Assembly (NCBI GenBank): GCA_945877865.1
Contig: CAMDVX010000006.1
Location: 1-32,156, forward strand
DNA length: 32,156 bases
Direction of reading: 5' to 3'
From: Bifidobacterium breve
GTDB lineage: Bacteria; Actinomycetota; Thermoleophilia; Gaiellales; F1-60-MAGs149
Shown: piece after piece, positions 8,719 to 17,732 of the stretch
How positions within the stretch are numbered: position 1 is the first letter of the stretch
Layout: every line of letters starts with the position of its first letter
Translations under genes and position numbers: made by a program
The notes under the pieces: generated by a model
What the model was told of the DNA's origin: nothing
The model's database searches: none
The model's input: the letters and a program-made list of their open reading frames with translations, nothing else

Positions 8719-10740
8719 ATGACCAGATTCCTCTCCCACAGCCTCACACACCTGCTCGTAGCGGCGCTCGTCGCCATCGCGGCCGTCGATGCGCACGCGG
8801 CAGACGCGACCATTACCTATCCGCTCCCGACCACCGACGCTGCCGGCATCAGCGCCGTAGTCGGCCCTGGCATTGCTGGCTGCCTGACCGGCTGCGCCAG
8901 CCTCAACGTTCCACCCATCGCCGCCGTTGCCGCCGGTCGCCAGGGTCTCCTCCAGTTCGCAGCACCCGCCGGCTCGCTCGTGGTTGGCGGCACGGTGCAG
9001 GTCCGCTACCGCACGAAGCAGGCCGGGGTCACGGTGCGCCTACGGCAGCGCTTTGGCAGCCGTTGGGTGGATGGGACGCGCCTGCGATCCATCACTGCGC
9101 GAACCGGCACCATGGCGATCTCACCTGGCGTCAGCTCCGTCGCCGTCGCGCTCGCCACGGATACCGCCATCAAGGCGCGGGCCATCTCCAGCGCAGCAGA
9201 GAACGTGGTGACGGTCGAGAGCGTGTCGCTAATCGTGCGAGATCTCACCGCGCCGTCTGCCGCGTGGACCACAGGTGCCCTGTCAGACGACGGGTGGCGG
9301 CGTGGGGTTGTGTGCGCTGCTGCCGCAGGACAGGATGTCGGCCTCGGCGTCGATCGTCTCGAGCTCGCGGTCGGGGCTGTCGTCAGCGCCGCCTCGGCAC
9401 CGGCAGGCACGCGGCTCCAGCCGCGACCACTGGCCTTTGGAGCCCAGCTTTGCATCGATACAGCGCTGCTCACTGACGGCGCCTACGGGACGGCGCTGAG
9501 TGCCGTCGACACGGGAGCCACTGGCAACCGCAGCGCGACCGTGAGTGGCCTGATGCGGATCGACAACACGGCACCGGCAGTGCGACTCGTTCCGGTCAGC
9601 GATCGTGAGGAGCGCCGCCCCGAGCTCGAGCTGGCAGTCGACGAGCGCACGAGCGGCATCACGACGCTGACCATGACCGTTGACGGCGAGGCTGTGCCGC
9701 TCCTGCTGACCGGCACGACGGCCGTCGGTAAGGCGCCGCGCTCGCTGGGCGACGGTCCCCACCGGGTCGCGTGGGAGGCAGTCGATGCAGCTGGCAACTC
9801 GACCTCAGGCAGCGAGGTGATCGCCATTGCCGACGCGACGCCGCCGGCCATCACCGATCTGACGCCCGTTGGCGTCACGACGGGCCAGGCTGCAATCAGC
9901 GCCACCGTCGCTGACCGCAGCGCCGGCGTTGCGCCCGATGGAATCCGGCTCGCCGTGGATGGCGTTGACGTCACCGGACTCCTTGACATCGTCGGTGACG
10001 CAGTGCGCTACGCGCCAACGGTCGCGTGGAGCCCAGGCGCGCACGCCGTGCGGCTCACCGCAACCGACCGCAGCGGCAATCGCAGCATCCAAGCCTGGTC
10101 GTTTAGCGTGCCGTCGCCGCCTGCTCCGCCGCTTCCACCAGCGCCAACCGATGGGGGCACCACGGCTCAGGAGCCTCCCGCTGCCGCTGCGCCCGTGAGC
10201 GATGGAACAGCCCCGGCAGGCCCGCTCGTCCTCAAAGCGCCTGCGTCCGTGACTGCCACCGCTGCGGGCTTGACGCTGAAGATTGCCGCAACCCGAGGTG
10301 ACGAGCCCGCTGCCGGGCTGAGGCTAGACGTCCGCTGGCGGGGAGGCAATCAGCTCACGCCGGCGGTCGTCGACGCGAGCGGGACGGCGACGATCACGCT
10401 GCGCGCCCTGCGGGGAGGCGTCCTCGTGATCACCGCGGGTGACGCTGCGTGCTCCGTTCGCGTCAACCTGGCCGGCGCAGTTATCCTGCGCGCCGCTCAC
10501 CACCGCACGCGGGCGGGTGGCACCTTGACGCTCACGGGCCGAATCCTACGGTTGTCGACGGCTCGCGTGCTGATCGAAGCGCGGGTCGGCGAGAGGTGGC
10601 GTTTGGTGACGACGGTCAGGGTTGACGATCGGGGCCAGTTCGCAACCCCGGTGCGACTACCCGCGGCTGGGCGCTACACGGTCCGTGCACGGGCGGGAGA
10701 GACCGCCTCTGCGGCGGTGACGCTGGTCGCCTCAAGCTAA
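8719..10740 (+). CDS. Secreted multi-domain protein with bacterial Ig-like repeats and a Pro-rich linker
   Basis: Signal peptide MTRFLSHSLTHLLVAALVAIAAVDAHA; repeated Ig-like signatures (DNTAPAVRL…AVDAAGNSTSG; ATPPAITDL…ATDRSGNRS); PSPPAPPLPPAPTDGG linker. Confidence 0.8.
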   Translation: MTRFLSHSLTHLLVAALVAIAAVDAHAADATITYPLPTTDAAGISAVVGPGIAGCLTGCASLNVPPIAAVAAGRQGLLQFAAPAGSLVVGGTVQVRYRTKQAGVTVRLRQRFGSRWVDGTRLRSITARTGTMAISPGVSSVAVALATDTAIKARAISSAAENVVTVESVSLIVRDLTAPSAAWTTGALSDDGWRRGVVCAAAAGQDVGLGVDRLELAVGAVVSAASAPAGTRLQPRPLAFGAQLCIDTALLTDGAYGTALSAVDTGATGNRSATVSGLMRIDNTAPAVRLVPVSDREERRPELELAVDERTSGITTLTMTVDGEAVPLLLTGTTAVGKAPRSLGDGPHRVAWEAVDAAGNSTSGSEVIAIADATPPAITDLTPVGVTTGQAAISATVADRSAGVAPDGIRLAVDGVDVTGLLDIVGDAVRYAPTVAWSPGAHAVRLTATDRSGNRSIQAWSFSVPSPPAPPLPPAPTDGGTTAQEPPAAAAPVSDGTAPAGPLVLKAPASVTATAAGLTLKIAATRGDEPAAGLRLDVRWRGGNQLTPAVVDASGTATITLRALRGGVLVITAGDAACSVRVNLAGAVILRAAHHRTRAGGTLTLTGRILRLSTARVLIEARVGERWRLVTTVRVDDRGQFATPVRLPAAGRYTVRARAGETASAAVTLVASS

Positions 10741-10779
10741 GCCCGGCGCGCCGCGCACCCCCTGCTACCTTGGGTCAAT

Positions 10780-12984
10780 ATGGATGATCAAGCGCTCGCA
10801 GGCCTCAACGCACAGCAACTCGAGGCCATTCAGGCCGAACCGGGGCCGATCCTCGTTGTCGCGGGGGCCGGCTCCGGTAAGACGCGAGTGCTCACCCACC
10901 GGATTGCCCACCTGGTGCACCAGCGTCAGGCCGCCCCATCGAGCATCCTCGCCATCACGTTCACGAATAAGGCAGCAGGCGAGATGGCAGAGCGCGTGAA
11001 TCGTCTGCTCGGTGGCAGAGCCACCGGGATGTGGGTGATGACCTTTCACGCCGCCTGCGCACGAATCCTGCGCGCCGAGGCCACGCGGATCGGCTTCCGG
11101 ACGACGTTCTCAATCTATGACTCGTCTGATCAAGTACGCCTCGTCCGCTCGATCATTGAGGACGACCTCGGCAAGGACGTCAAGCGCTATCCGGCCCGCG
11201 GCGTTCACGCCCGCATCAGCGATGCGAAGAACCGCTTGCAGACACCTGAGGAGTTCATCGACGAGACTGACGGCTACTTCGACACCCTCGTTGGCGAGGT
11301 GTACGTGCGCTATCAGGCGCGCCTGCTTGAGGCCGGGGCCATGGATTTCGACGACCTGCTCGTCCACGCCGCGCACCTGCTGGAGCAGGTGCCGGAGGCA
11401 CGCGACCGCTGGCAGCACGCGTTTGATCACGTCCTCGTGGACGAGTATCAGGATACGAACCACGCCCAGTACCGGCTGATCCGGGCGCTCGGTGCCCGCC
11501 ACAGCAGCGTGATGGTCGTGGGTGACTCCGACCAGTCGATCTACTCGTGGCGGGGGGCAGATGTTAGGAACATCCTCGACTTCGAGCAGGACTTCCCCAA
11601 CGCCCGCACGATCCGGCTGGAGCAGAACTACCGCTCTACCCAGACGATCCTCGACGCGGCGAACGCCGTCATCGCCCGCAATCGCGACCGGCAGGAGAAG
11701 CGTCTCTGGTCAGAGCTCGGCGCCGGGGAGCCTGTCCACGTCGTCGAGTGTCAGGACGAGCGCAGCGAAGCACGCTTCGTGGTGGGGCAGATCAGCCGGG
11801 TCGTCGGCGAGGGAGGGTCCCTGCGTGACGTGGCCGTCTTCTATCGGACGAACGCCCAGTCCCGCGCAATGGAGGAGGCCTTCCGCCAAGCCGACGTCCC
11901 GTACCGGATCATTGGCGGCACGGGGTTCTACGACCGTCAGGAGGTCAAGGACGCACTGGCGTACCTGAAAGCCATCGCCAACCCAAGCGACGACGTGTCG
12001 CTGCGACGGATCATCAACGTCCCTCGCCGGGGGATTGGCGACACCACCGTCTCGCGTCTGGCTGCACACGCTGCCACGCTGGGGATGAGCCTCCGCGAGA
12101 CGCTGAGCCAGGCTGATGCGCTGCTACCGGGCGCCGCAGCGCGCAAGGCCGTCACGGGCTTTGCCGCGCTGCTCGGCCGGCTTGAGGAGGGCTCGGCTCA
12201 GCATGAGCCTGCCGAGCTGCTCGAGCAGATCTATCGGGAGACGGAGATGATTGAGCTGCTGCGCGCGGAGCGGACGCTTGAAGCGAACGGTCGCATTGAG
12301 AACCTCGACGAGCTGCTCGGCGTAGCCCGCGCGGCGACGCTGACGGGCGAGCCGATGGAGGACCTCGCGCGCTTTCTCCAAGATCTCAGCCTCGTATCCG
12401 ATGCCGACCAGCTGCCCGACGCAGAATCAGATGCAGCGGTCACCATGATGACTCTGCACACGGCGAAGGGGCTCGAGTTTCCACGGGTCTACATGATCGG
12501 CCTCGAAGACAACATCTTCCCGCACTCCCGCGCGCTTGAGGAGGCGAACCTCGAGGAGGAGCGTCGTCTCTGCTACGTGGGCATGACGCGCGCGCGGGAG
12601 CGTCTAACGCTGACGTACGCACGGACGCGCAGCCTCTACGGGCGGCAGGACATGAACCCGCCATCGACGTTCATCGCCGAAATCCCCTCTGACCTCGTCG
12701 AGCACGAGCGCGTCAGCCAGCGTGGCGCAACGCCGATGTCGGCGCGTGGCGCGGGCTGGTCGGGAAGCAGCAGCCAGCGCTCGGCGCCGGTGACGCCCCT
12801 GGCTGTGCGCCGCGAGCCGAGGCCGGACCTCCCGGTCGTCTCGACGGGCGATACGGTCCGCCATCGGACGTGGGGGGATGGCATCGTCATCTCCGTTCCG
12901 TCGCCGGAGGAGATTATCGTCCGGTTCCCCGAGGCGGGCGAGCGGCGCCTCCACGTGGCCTACGCGCCGATTGTGGTGCTGTAG
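10780..12984 (+). CDS. pcrA: UvrD/PcrA-type superfamily 1 DNA helicase
   Basis: Walker A AGAGSGKTRVLTHRI, TFTNKAAGEM, VDEYQDTNHAQ, GDSDQSIYSWRGAD, LEQNYRST, TLHTAKGLEFPRVYMIGLE, LCYVGMTRARE. Confidence 0.97.
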   Translation: MDDQALAGLNAQQLEAIQAEPGPILVVAGAGSGKTRVLTHRIAHLVHQRQAAPSSILAITFTNKAAGEMAERVNRLLGGRATGMWVMTFHAACARILRAEATRIGFRTTFSIYDSSDQVRLVRSIIEDDLGKDVKRYPARGVHARISDAKNRLQTPEEFIDETDGYFDTLVGEVYVRYQARLLEAGAMDFDDLLVHAAHLLEQVPEARDRWQHAFDHVLVDEYQDTNHAQYRLIRALGARHSSVMVVGDSDQSIYSWRGADVRNILDFEQDFPNARTIRLEQNYRSTQTILDAANAVIARNRDRQEKRLWSELGAGEPVHVVECQDERSEARFVVGQISRVVGEGGSLRDVAVFYRTNAQSRAMEEAFRQADVPYRIIGGTGFYDRQEVKDALAYLKAIANPSDDVSLRRIINVPRRGIGDTTVSRLAAHAATLGMSLRETLSQADALLPGAAARKAVTGFAALLGRLEEGSAQHEPAELLEQIYRETEMIELLRAERTLEANGRIENLDELLGVARAATLTGEPMEDLARFLQDLSLVSDADQLPDAESDAAVTMMTLHTAKGLEFPRVYMIGLEDNIFPHSRALEEANLEEERRLCYVGMTRARERLTLTYARTRSLYGRQDMNPPSTFIAEIPSDLVEHERVSQRGATPMSARGAGWSGSSSQRSAPVTPLAVRREPRPDLPVVSTGDTVRHRTWGDGIVISVPSPEEIIVRFPEAGERRLHVAYAPIVVL

Positions 12985-13678
12985 CGGCCGAGCGGAAAGG
13001 TAGCTGCAGCGCTTTGCTTGTGCCGGGCTGCCGCTGGCGTCGGGTTGGAGTGGACCGCGCTGGCTACGCAGAGGGTGGCGCTGTCGTCCCGCGGGGGACG
13101 GGGGAGACGTGCGGTTGCCTATCAACAGCCGTTGCCGTGTCGGCGAGCATGCCAGCTGCGAGATGGGTGGGCCCGAACGCCTGTGCTCCGCACCAACCCG
13201 CCCGTTAGCCCATTGCGCTCGTACGCCCCGCAAGCGGTCGCCCCGCAGAGTCGGGCGCGTGCTGATCGCGATTCGCTCCAACGGATACCCGCACGGCCTC
13301 AACGTCAGCCAGCAGCACGGTCGACCTCCGAAACCGCAAATCCCAACGTCTGGGCTCCGTCTGCGCGGCAATGAGGGCGCCGCCAGCTGGGTCCCGAAGC
13401 GCGGGTGCGTGTACGTTCATCGGGCCCACTCGTGCCCGCAACGCAGCTGCGCCCAGCTCGCTGTCATCGCCGGTGCCGACCCCACAGCAGCCGCGGAATC
13501 AAGCCGTCGCGCGCGGGCTTGCGCCGGACCGCAGACGGTACAGCTCGACGGAAGGCTTGCCTCCGCGACGCCTGAGCCACCGGTTGGCCCGGCGACACCC
13601 GATACCCTGTCGGCGGTGGGCGATGCGCCTGTTTTGAGCTGACGCTTCGCACCCGATCGCTAACCATCGGAGCTGCTG

Positions 13679-15115
13679 ATGTTCACCAACACCTATCCAC
13701 GCCTTGAGCCCGTCACACCCGATGGTCTCGCCACGCTTGAGCGCGGCTGGATGCGGATCGTCTCCGAGCTTGGCATCCGCTTCGATCATCCGGAGGCCCT
13801 GCGGATTCTCCGCGAGGCAGGCCAGCGAATCGAAGGCGATATCGTGTTCTTTGATCCCGAGTGGGTGCTGGCGATGGTGGGGCAGGCTCCGAGCGAGTTT
13901 CAGCTGCGGGCACGCAATCCGGCGCACGACATCCGCATCGGCGGAGACGCGATGATCTTCGCGCCCGTGCAGGGACCGCCGTTCGTTCGACGCGGCTTGG
14001 AGCGCCGAGACGCCGTGCTGGCTGATCTCGACGATCTCTGTCGGCTTGTGCAGCACATCGACGACTTCGATCTCGCGGGCGGGTGGCCCGTCGAGCCGAA
14101 CGATATCCCGCTCGATTCGCGCCACCTTGATGCGCTGCGGAGCATCATGACGCTTACCGATAAGCCCGTCGGTGGCCACTCAATCAGCATCGCCGCCGCT
14201 GAGGACGGTCTCGCCATGGCGCGCATTGTGTTCGGCAGCCGGATCGACTCCGAAGCGTGCATCTACACGAACATCAACGTCAACTCGCCGCTCGTCTACG
14301 ACGAGCGCATGCTCGATACGCTCATCATCTATGCGCGAGCCCGGCAGCCCGTGCTCGTGGTGCCGTTCTTGCTGATGGGCGCGATGGCCCCTGCCAGCAC
14401 GATCGCTGCACTCGCTCAGCAGTTCGCGGAGGGCCTCACGGGCATCGCGTTGATGCAGGCGATCTCGCCTGGCTGTCCGGCAGTGCTCGGCTCATTTCTG
14501 TCTACGACAGATCTGAAGAATGGCTCACCTGCCTTCGGCGGTCCGGAGTCGCACTTCGGGCTGCTCGCCTCGGGCCAGCTCGCGCGCCGCTACAACCTGC
14601 CGTGGCGCGCAGGTGGCGGTGCGTTGACGTCGAGCCCCGTCCCCGACGCGCAGGCAGCGTGGGAGGGCATGAACACGATGCAGGCGGCGTTCCTCGCGGG
14701 CGCGAACTGGCACATGCACTGCGGCGGTTGGCTGGAGGGAGGGCTCGTCGCCTCGTTTGAGAAGCTCGTGATCGACCTCGACATGCTGCAGACGCTGATT
14801 CGAGAGTTCACGCCGATCACCATCGACGATGACGCGCTCGCCTTCGGCGCCCATGACGAGGTGCGGCACGGCGGGCACTTCTTGGGCGCGGCGCACACGA
14901 TGGAGCGCTTTCGCGACTGCTTCCACCGGCCGCTGCTGGCGACGACCAGCAACTATCAGCGCTGGACGAAGGACGGTGGCCTCGATGCAGCCGCTCGCGC
15001 CACCGGCGTCTACCAGCAAATGCTCAGGGAGTACACGCAGCCGCCGATGGATGACGCTATGCGCCTCGAACTCGACGAGCACGTGCTGCGTCGTCGTGCC
15101 GCGCTCGGTGACTAG
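13679..15115 (+). CDS. Trimethylamine methyltransferase (MttB)-family protein without an in-frame amber codon
   Basis: MttB-like features: LGIRFDHPEALRILREAGQRI…, GGPESHFGLLASGQLARRYNLPWRAGGGALTSSPVPDAQAAWEGMNTMQAAFLAGAN…EKLVIDLDML. RBS-like GGAG before ATG. Confidence 0.85.
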   Translation: MFTNTYPRLEPVTPDGLATLERGWMRIVSELGIRFDHPEALRILREAGQRIEGDIVFFDPEWVLAMVGQAPSEFQLRARNPAHDIRIGGDAMIFAPVQGPPFVRRGLERRDAVLADLDDLCRLVQHIDDFDLAGGWPVEPNDIPLDSRHLDALRSIMTLTDKPVGGHSISIAAAEDGLAMARIVFGSRIDSEACIYTNINVNSPLVYDERMLDTLIIYARARQPVLVVPFLLMGAMAPASTIAALAQQFAEGLTGIALMQAISPGCPAVLGSFLSTTDLKNGSPAFGGPESHFGLLASGQLARRYNLPWRAGGGALTSSPVPDAQAAWEGMNTMQAAFLAGANWHMHCGGWLEGGLVASFEKLVIDLDMLQTLIREFTPITIDDDALAFGAHDEVRHGGHFLGAAHTMERFRDCFHRPLLATTSNYQRWTKDGGLDAAARATGVYQQMLREYTQPPMDDAMRLELDEHVLRRRAALGD

Positions 15116-16112
15116 TGCCACTACCGACGGCGAGGAGTCGGAGCCCGAGTCTGCTGGAAGCGAGTCCCGTTATCGCTGCTGCTCACCAAGCTTGACGGGT
15201 CGAGCCCAGTTAGGCGATGCAGCGACAGCCTGCCGCTGCGCCACCGGAGTCGCGGCTCAGCGGCCTTCCGGGTGACGCAGTGCAGACATGGGTCGGCGAG
15301 GCTGAGGTCTAGACGGGCGACACGTGCGCATGACGAGCAACCACAACCGAGTTAATCATTACGTATACATATTGTCGTTATGGGGTACGTATGAGTACTT
15401 TTTCTCATCGCGGGTCCGCCTCCCCAGCGTTGGCAGCGATCGGCGAGCCACCGTTTCAAGCGTGGTGGCCCAATCGGTGACGATCAACGGCTGCGCGATC
15501 AAGCCCTACACGCGCTGCGTGGGCGCAAGCCTCGCGTCTCAGGTTCGCGCTGGTGCCTGCGTAGTGATGACGCAGCCCTCAGAAGGGGTCCAGCTGCGTC
15601 GTCGGGGCGATCGTCCCGGTAGAGCGAAGCCTCCTTGCTGCCGCATGACGAGCTGCTGCGAGGTGTGGTTTCTGGCGTGACCAGCGCGAAGAACGCTGGC
15701 CCGCCAGCGTTCGCCCGCAAGGCAGACAGACCAAGTACGGCGGCAACGTAGGCCGTCTCCACGGGCGCTCATACGACGGACTCAGGTGCTGCGAGCCGTG
15801 TGGACCGCAGACGAGCCAACCCGATGTCTCCGGCTCCAGCCCCACCATCATCGTTGGCCAGGGCCACCCCGGCAGGTCGGATCAGAGGCCCGGACGGGAG
15901 GCGTGAGCCAGCCGGGCACCAGCTCCGAGCGCAGCAGGACGCGGTGGTGGTTCCGAGGCACCCGTCGATAATCCGGCCCAGCGGAGTGGGGGTTACGGTT
16001 AACACGCAACCCCGTAGGCCTTGACAATCGATGGCGGCATTCAGACAGCAGCGGGGTTCGGATCGAAGCGGGGCCAAAGCATGACCGCATTTGGTAGATT
16101 CGATCCTCGTCC

Positions 16113-16185
16113 GGGCGGTTAGCTCAGTTGGTAGAGCACTAGCTCGACAAGCTAGGGGTCACTGGTTCGAGCCCAGTACCGCCCA
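16113..16185 (+). tRNA. tRNA-Val (anticodon GAC)
   Basis: Full cloverleaf by hand: acceptor GGGCGGT/ACCGCCC, D arm GCTC-AGTTGGTA-GAGC, anticodon arm CTAGC-TCGACAA-GCTAG, variable GGGTC, T arm ACTGG-TTCGAGC-CCAGT, discriminator A; CCA not encoded. Confidence 0.93.
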
Positions 16186-16206
16186 TCGGACGCACAGCAG
16201 GGGAAT

Positions 16207-16244
16207 GAGACCCGCCGTACCGCCTCAGCGGCATGGCGGGTCTC
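16207..16244. terminator. Hairpin terminator-like structure downstream of tRNA-Val
   Basis: GAGACCCGCC (16207-16216) pairs perfectly with GGCGGGTCTC (16235-16244); inner bases continue the stem with wobble pairs around loop CTCA. Confidence 0.65.
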
Positions 16245-16296
16245 CCCAGTTGCGAGCGTAACGGACGTCCTAGCAGCGCCCACGCGCTCTGAGCCG

Positions 16297-16587
16297 TTAC
16301 TCAACGGTGTCGTAGATCTCCAGCCGACGATCCGTCAGCAGCGGGAAGATCTGTGCCTCGACGATTGCGCGGAAGTGGTCCGAGCTGCAGTGCGCTTGGA
16401 AGGCTGCCTCATCAACGTACTGCTCGTAGAGAAACAGGGCGGATGGATCTGCGGGATCGCGGTGCAGAATGTAGGCATCGCAGCCGGGCTCCGCATTCGA
16501 CGGAGCCACCATCGTGGCTGCGAGTTCGCAGACGCGCTGCTCCTCGTTTGGGCTGATCGTCCAGCGGACGGCGATGGTGTAGGCCAT
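16297..16587 (-). CDS. Antibiotic biosynthesis monooxygenase (ABM)-domain protein
   Basis: 96-aa MAYTIAVRWTISPNEEQRVCELAATMVAPSNAEPGCDAYILHRDPADPSALFLYEQYVDEAAFQAHCSSDHFR typical of YgiN/ABM dimeric barrels; SD-like GGGGGAG upstream. Confidence 0.88.
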   Translation of the reverse strand: MAYTIAVRWTISPNEEQRVCELAATMVAPSNAEPGCDAYILHRDPADPSALFLYEQYVDEAAFQAHCSSDHFRAIVEAQIFPLLTDRRLEIYDTVE

Positions 16588-16665
16588 GGAACTCCCCCTC
16601 GTGTCGGCGAAGCGTCGCAGACCACGCCCTGCTGCGTCGGCGTACGCTCCGGCTACAGTGCCGCC

Positions 16666-17331
16666 ATGACTGCTGTCGCGCAACTGCACTATCTCCCCGG
16701 CGCCGGATCGTTTGCGCCCCACGTGCTGCTGGAGGAGGTCGGGGTGCCCTACGCGCTCGTGCGCGTCCAGCGCGACGAGACGGGCCAGGTCGTCGAGCCG
16801 GCCGGGTACCTCGCGCTCAACCCGTCGGGCCGCGTCCCGACGATCATCTGGGAGGACGGGTCGGTGCAGACCGAGTCGGCTGCCATCTGCCTGAGCATTG
16901 CCGAGCGCGGACCAGCTGGTGCGTTCATGCCGATGCTCGACGATCCAGCGCGGCCGGCCTTTCTCGCCCGCGTGGCCTTTCTCACGAACACGGTGCAGAC
17001 GGCGATTCTGCGAGCCCGCTATCCGCAGCGCTTCGTCACGGGCGCCGAGCACCAGGCTGCAGTGGCTGCGCATGCCACGGAGGAGCTCGCCGTGCTGCGT
17101 GGACGCTGCGCGGGCTGGTACGCCACGGGCGCAGGCTACGTCGCGGGCAGCCAGCCGCGCGTCGACGATGTCTTTCTCGCCATGCTGATCCGCTGGACGC
17201 GCCTCACCGAGTCGCCGTGGTGGGATGACGCCGTCCTCGGTGCGCTCTTCGATCGCGTCTTCGCGCTGCCCGGGGCCGAGCGTGCCCTCGCGCTCGAAGG
17301 CATCGAGGCGCGACCGCCTACTGGCACCTGA
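16666..17331 (+). CDS. Glutathione S-transferase-family protein
   Basis: Thioredoxin-like N terminus LHYLPGAGSFAPHVLLEEVGVPYALVRV…LNPSGRVPTIIWEDGSVQTESAAICLSIAE; helical C-terminal domain. Confidence 0.88.
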   Translation: MTAVAQLHYLPGAGSFAPHVLLEEVGVPYALVRVQRDETGQVVEPAGYLALNPSGRVPTIIWEDGSVQTESAAICLSIAERGPAGAFMPMLDDPARPAFLARVAFLTNTVQTAILRARYPQRFVTGAEHQAAVAAHATEELAVLRGRCAGWYATGAGYVAGSQPRVDDVFLAMLIRWTRLTESPWWDDAVLGALFDRVFALPGAERALALEGIEARPPTGT

Positions 17332-17359
17332 CCCGGCAGCCTCTGCGAGCAAGCCTGCC

Positions 17360-17725
17360 CTAGTGGGAGTGGGCGATCTCTGGGAGCGACTCCACGGCGG
17401 CAATCGCCCGCAGCCAGTCCTGTCCGTCGGTAGCGAAGAGCTCGCCAGCCGAGGCCGATTGCAGCGTCAGGATGACCGTCACCGTGCGATCGCTATCGCT
17501 CATCACCGTGCGGAAGATCAGCGCGTCGCCCTGCTCGGCAATGAACTCGGCCGTGCCCGCGATCACTGGCCCGTCACCGACGCCGTTCGGCGAGGCCAGC
17601 AGCGTGGTGGCCACGCGGCCCTTGATGTCGATCGAGTGGCGCGCCACGACGTGCAGCGACCCGGCGTAGCCCGCCGAGGCCGAGCACGTCGTGGCGACGT
17701 ACGAGAGTCCAGAGAGTGGATGCAC
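17360..17725 (-). CDS. Hypothetical protein
   Basis: 121-aa frame with plausible composition immediately downstream of, and codirectional with, the acyl-CoA dehydrogenase; GTG start inferred. Confidence 0.55.
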   Translation of the reverse strand: MHPLSGLSYVATTCSASAGYAGSLHVVARHSIDIKGRVATTLLASPNGVGDGPVIAGTAEFIAEQGDALIFRTVMSDSDRTVTVILTLQSASAGELFATDGQDWLRAIAAVESLPEIAHSH

Positions 17726-17732
17726 CAGCGGC

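Noticed and set aside
8719-10740. Secreted Ig-like protein as an adhesin or toxin
   Set aside because: No anchoring motif, toxin domain or partner gene visible; only Ig-like repeats and a Pro-rich linker can be supported.
13018-13667. ORFs in the pcrA-mttB interval; a minus-frame MNVHAPALRDPAGGALI vaguely recalls an IS481 transposase N terminus
   Set aside because: Similarity does not continue into helix-turn-helix or DDE regions; too weak to call a mobile element.
13371-13678. Cobalamin riboswitch upstream of the mttB-like gene
   Set aside because: A CCCGCAAC-like string is present, but I could not find the rest of the conserved core or the B12 box in order; needs cmscan.
16021-16026. Perfect TTGACA -35 box upstream of tRNA-Val
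   Set aside because: No -10 at 16-18 bp spacing; the better -10 (TAGATT 16095-16100) is too far away.
15579-16090. Minus-strand ORFs next to tRNA-Val as possible integrase
   Set aside because: No tyrosine recombinase motifs in any frame; composition looks random.
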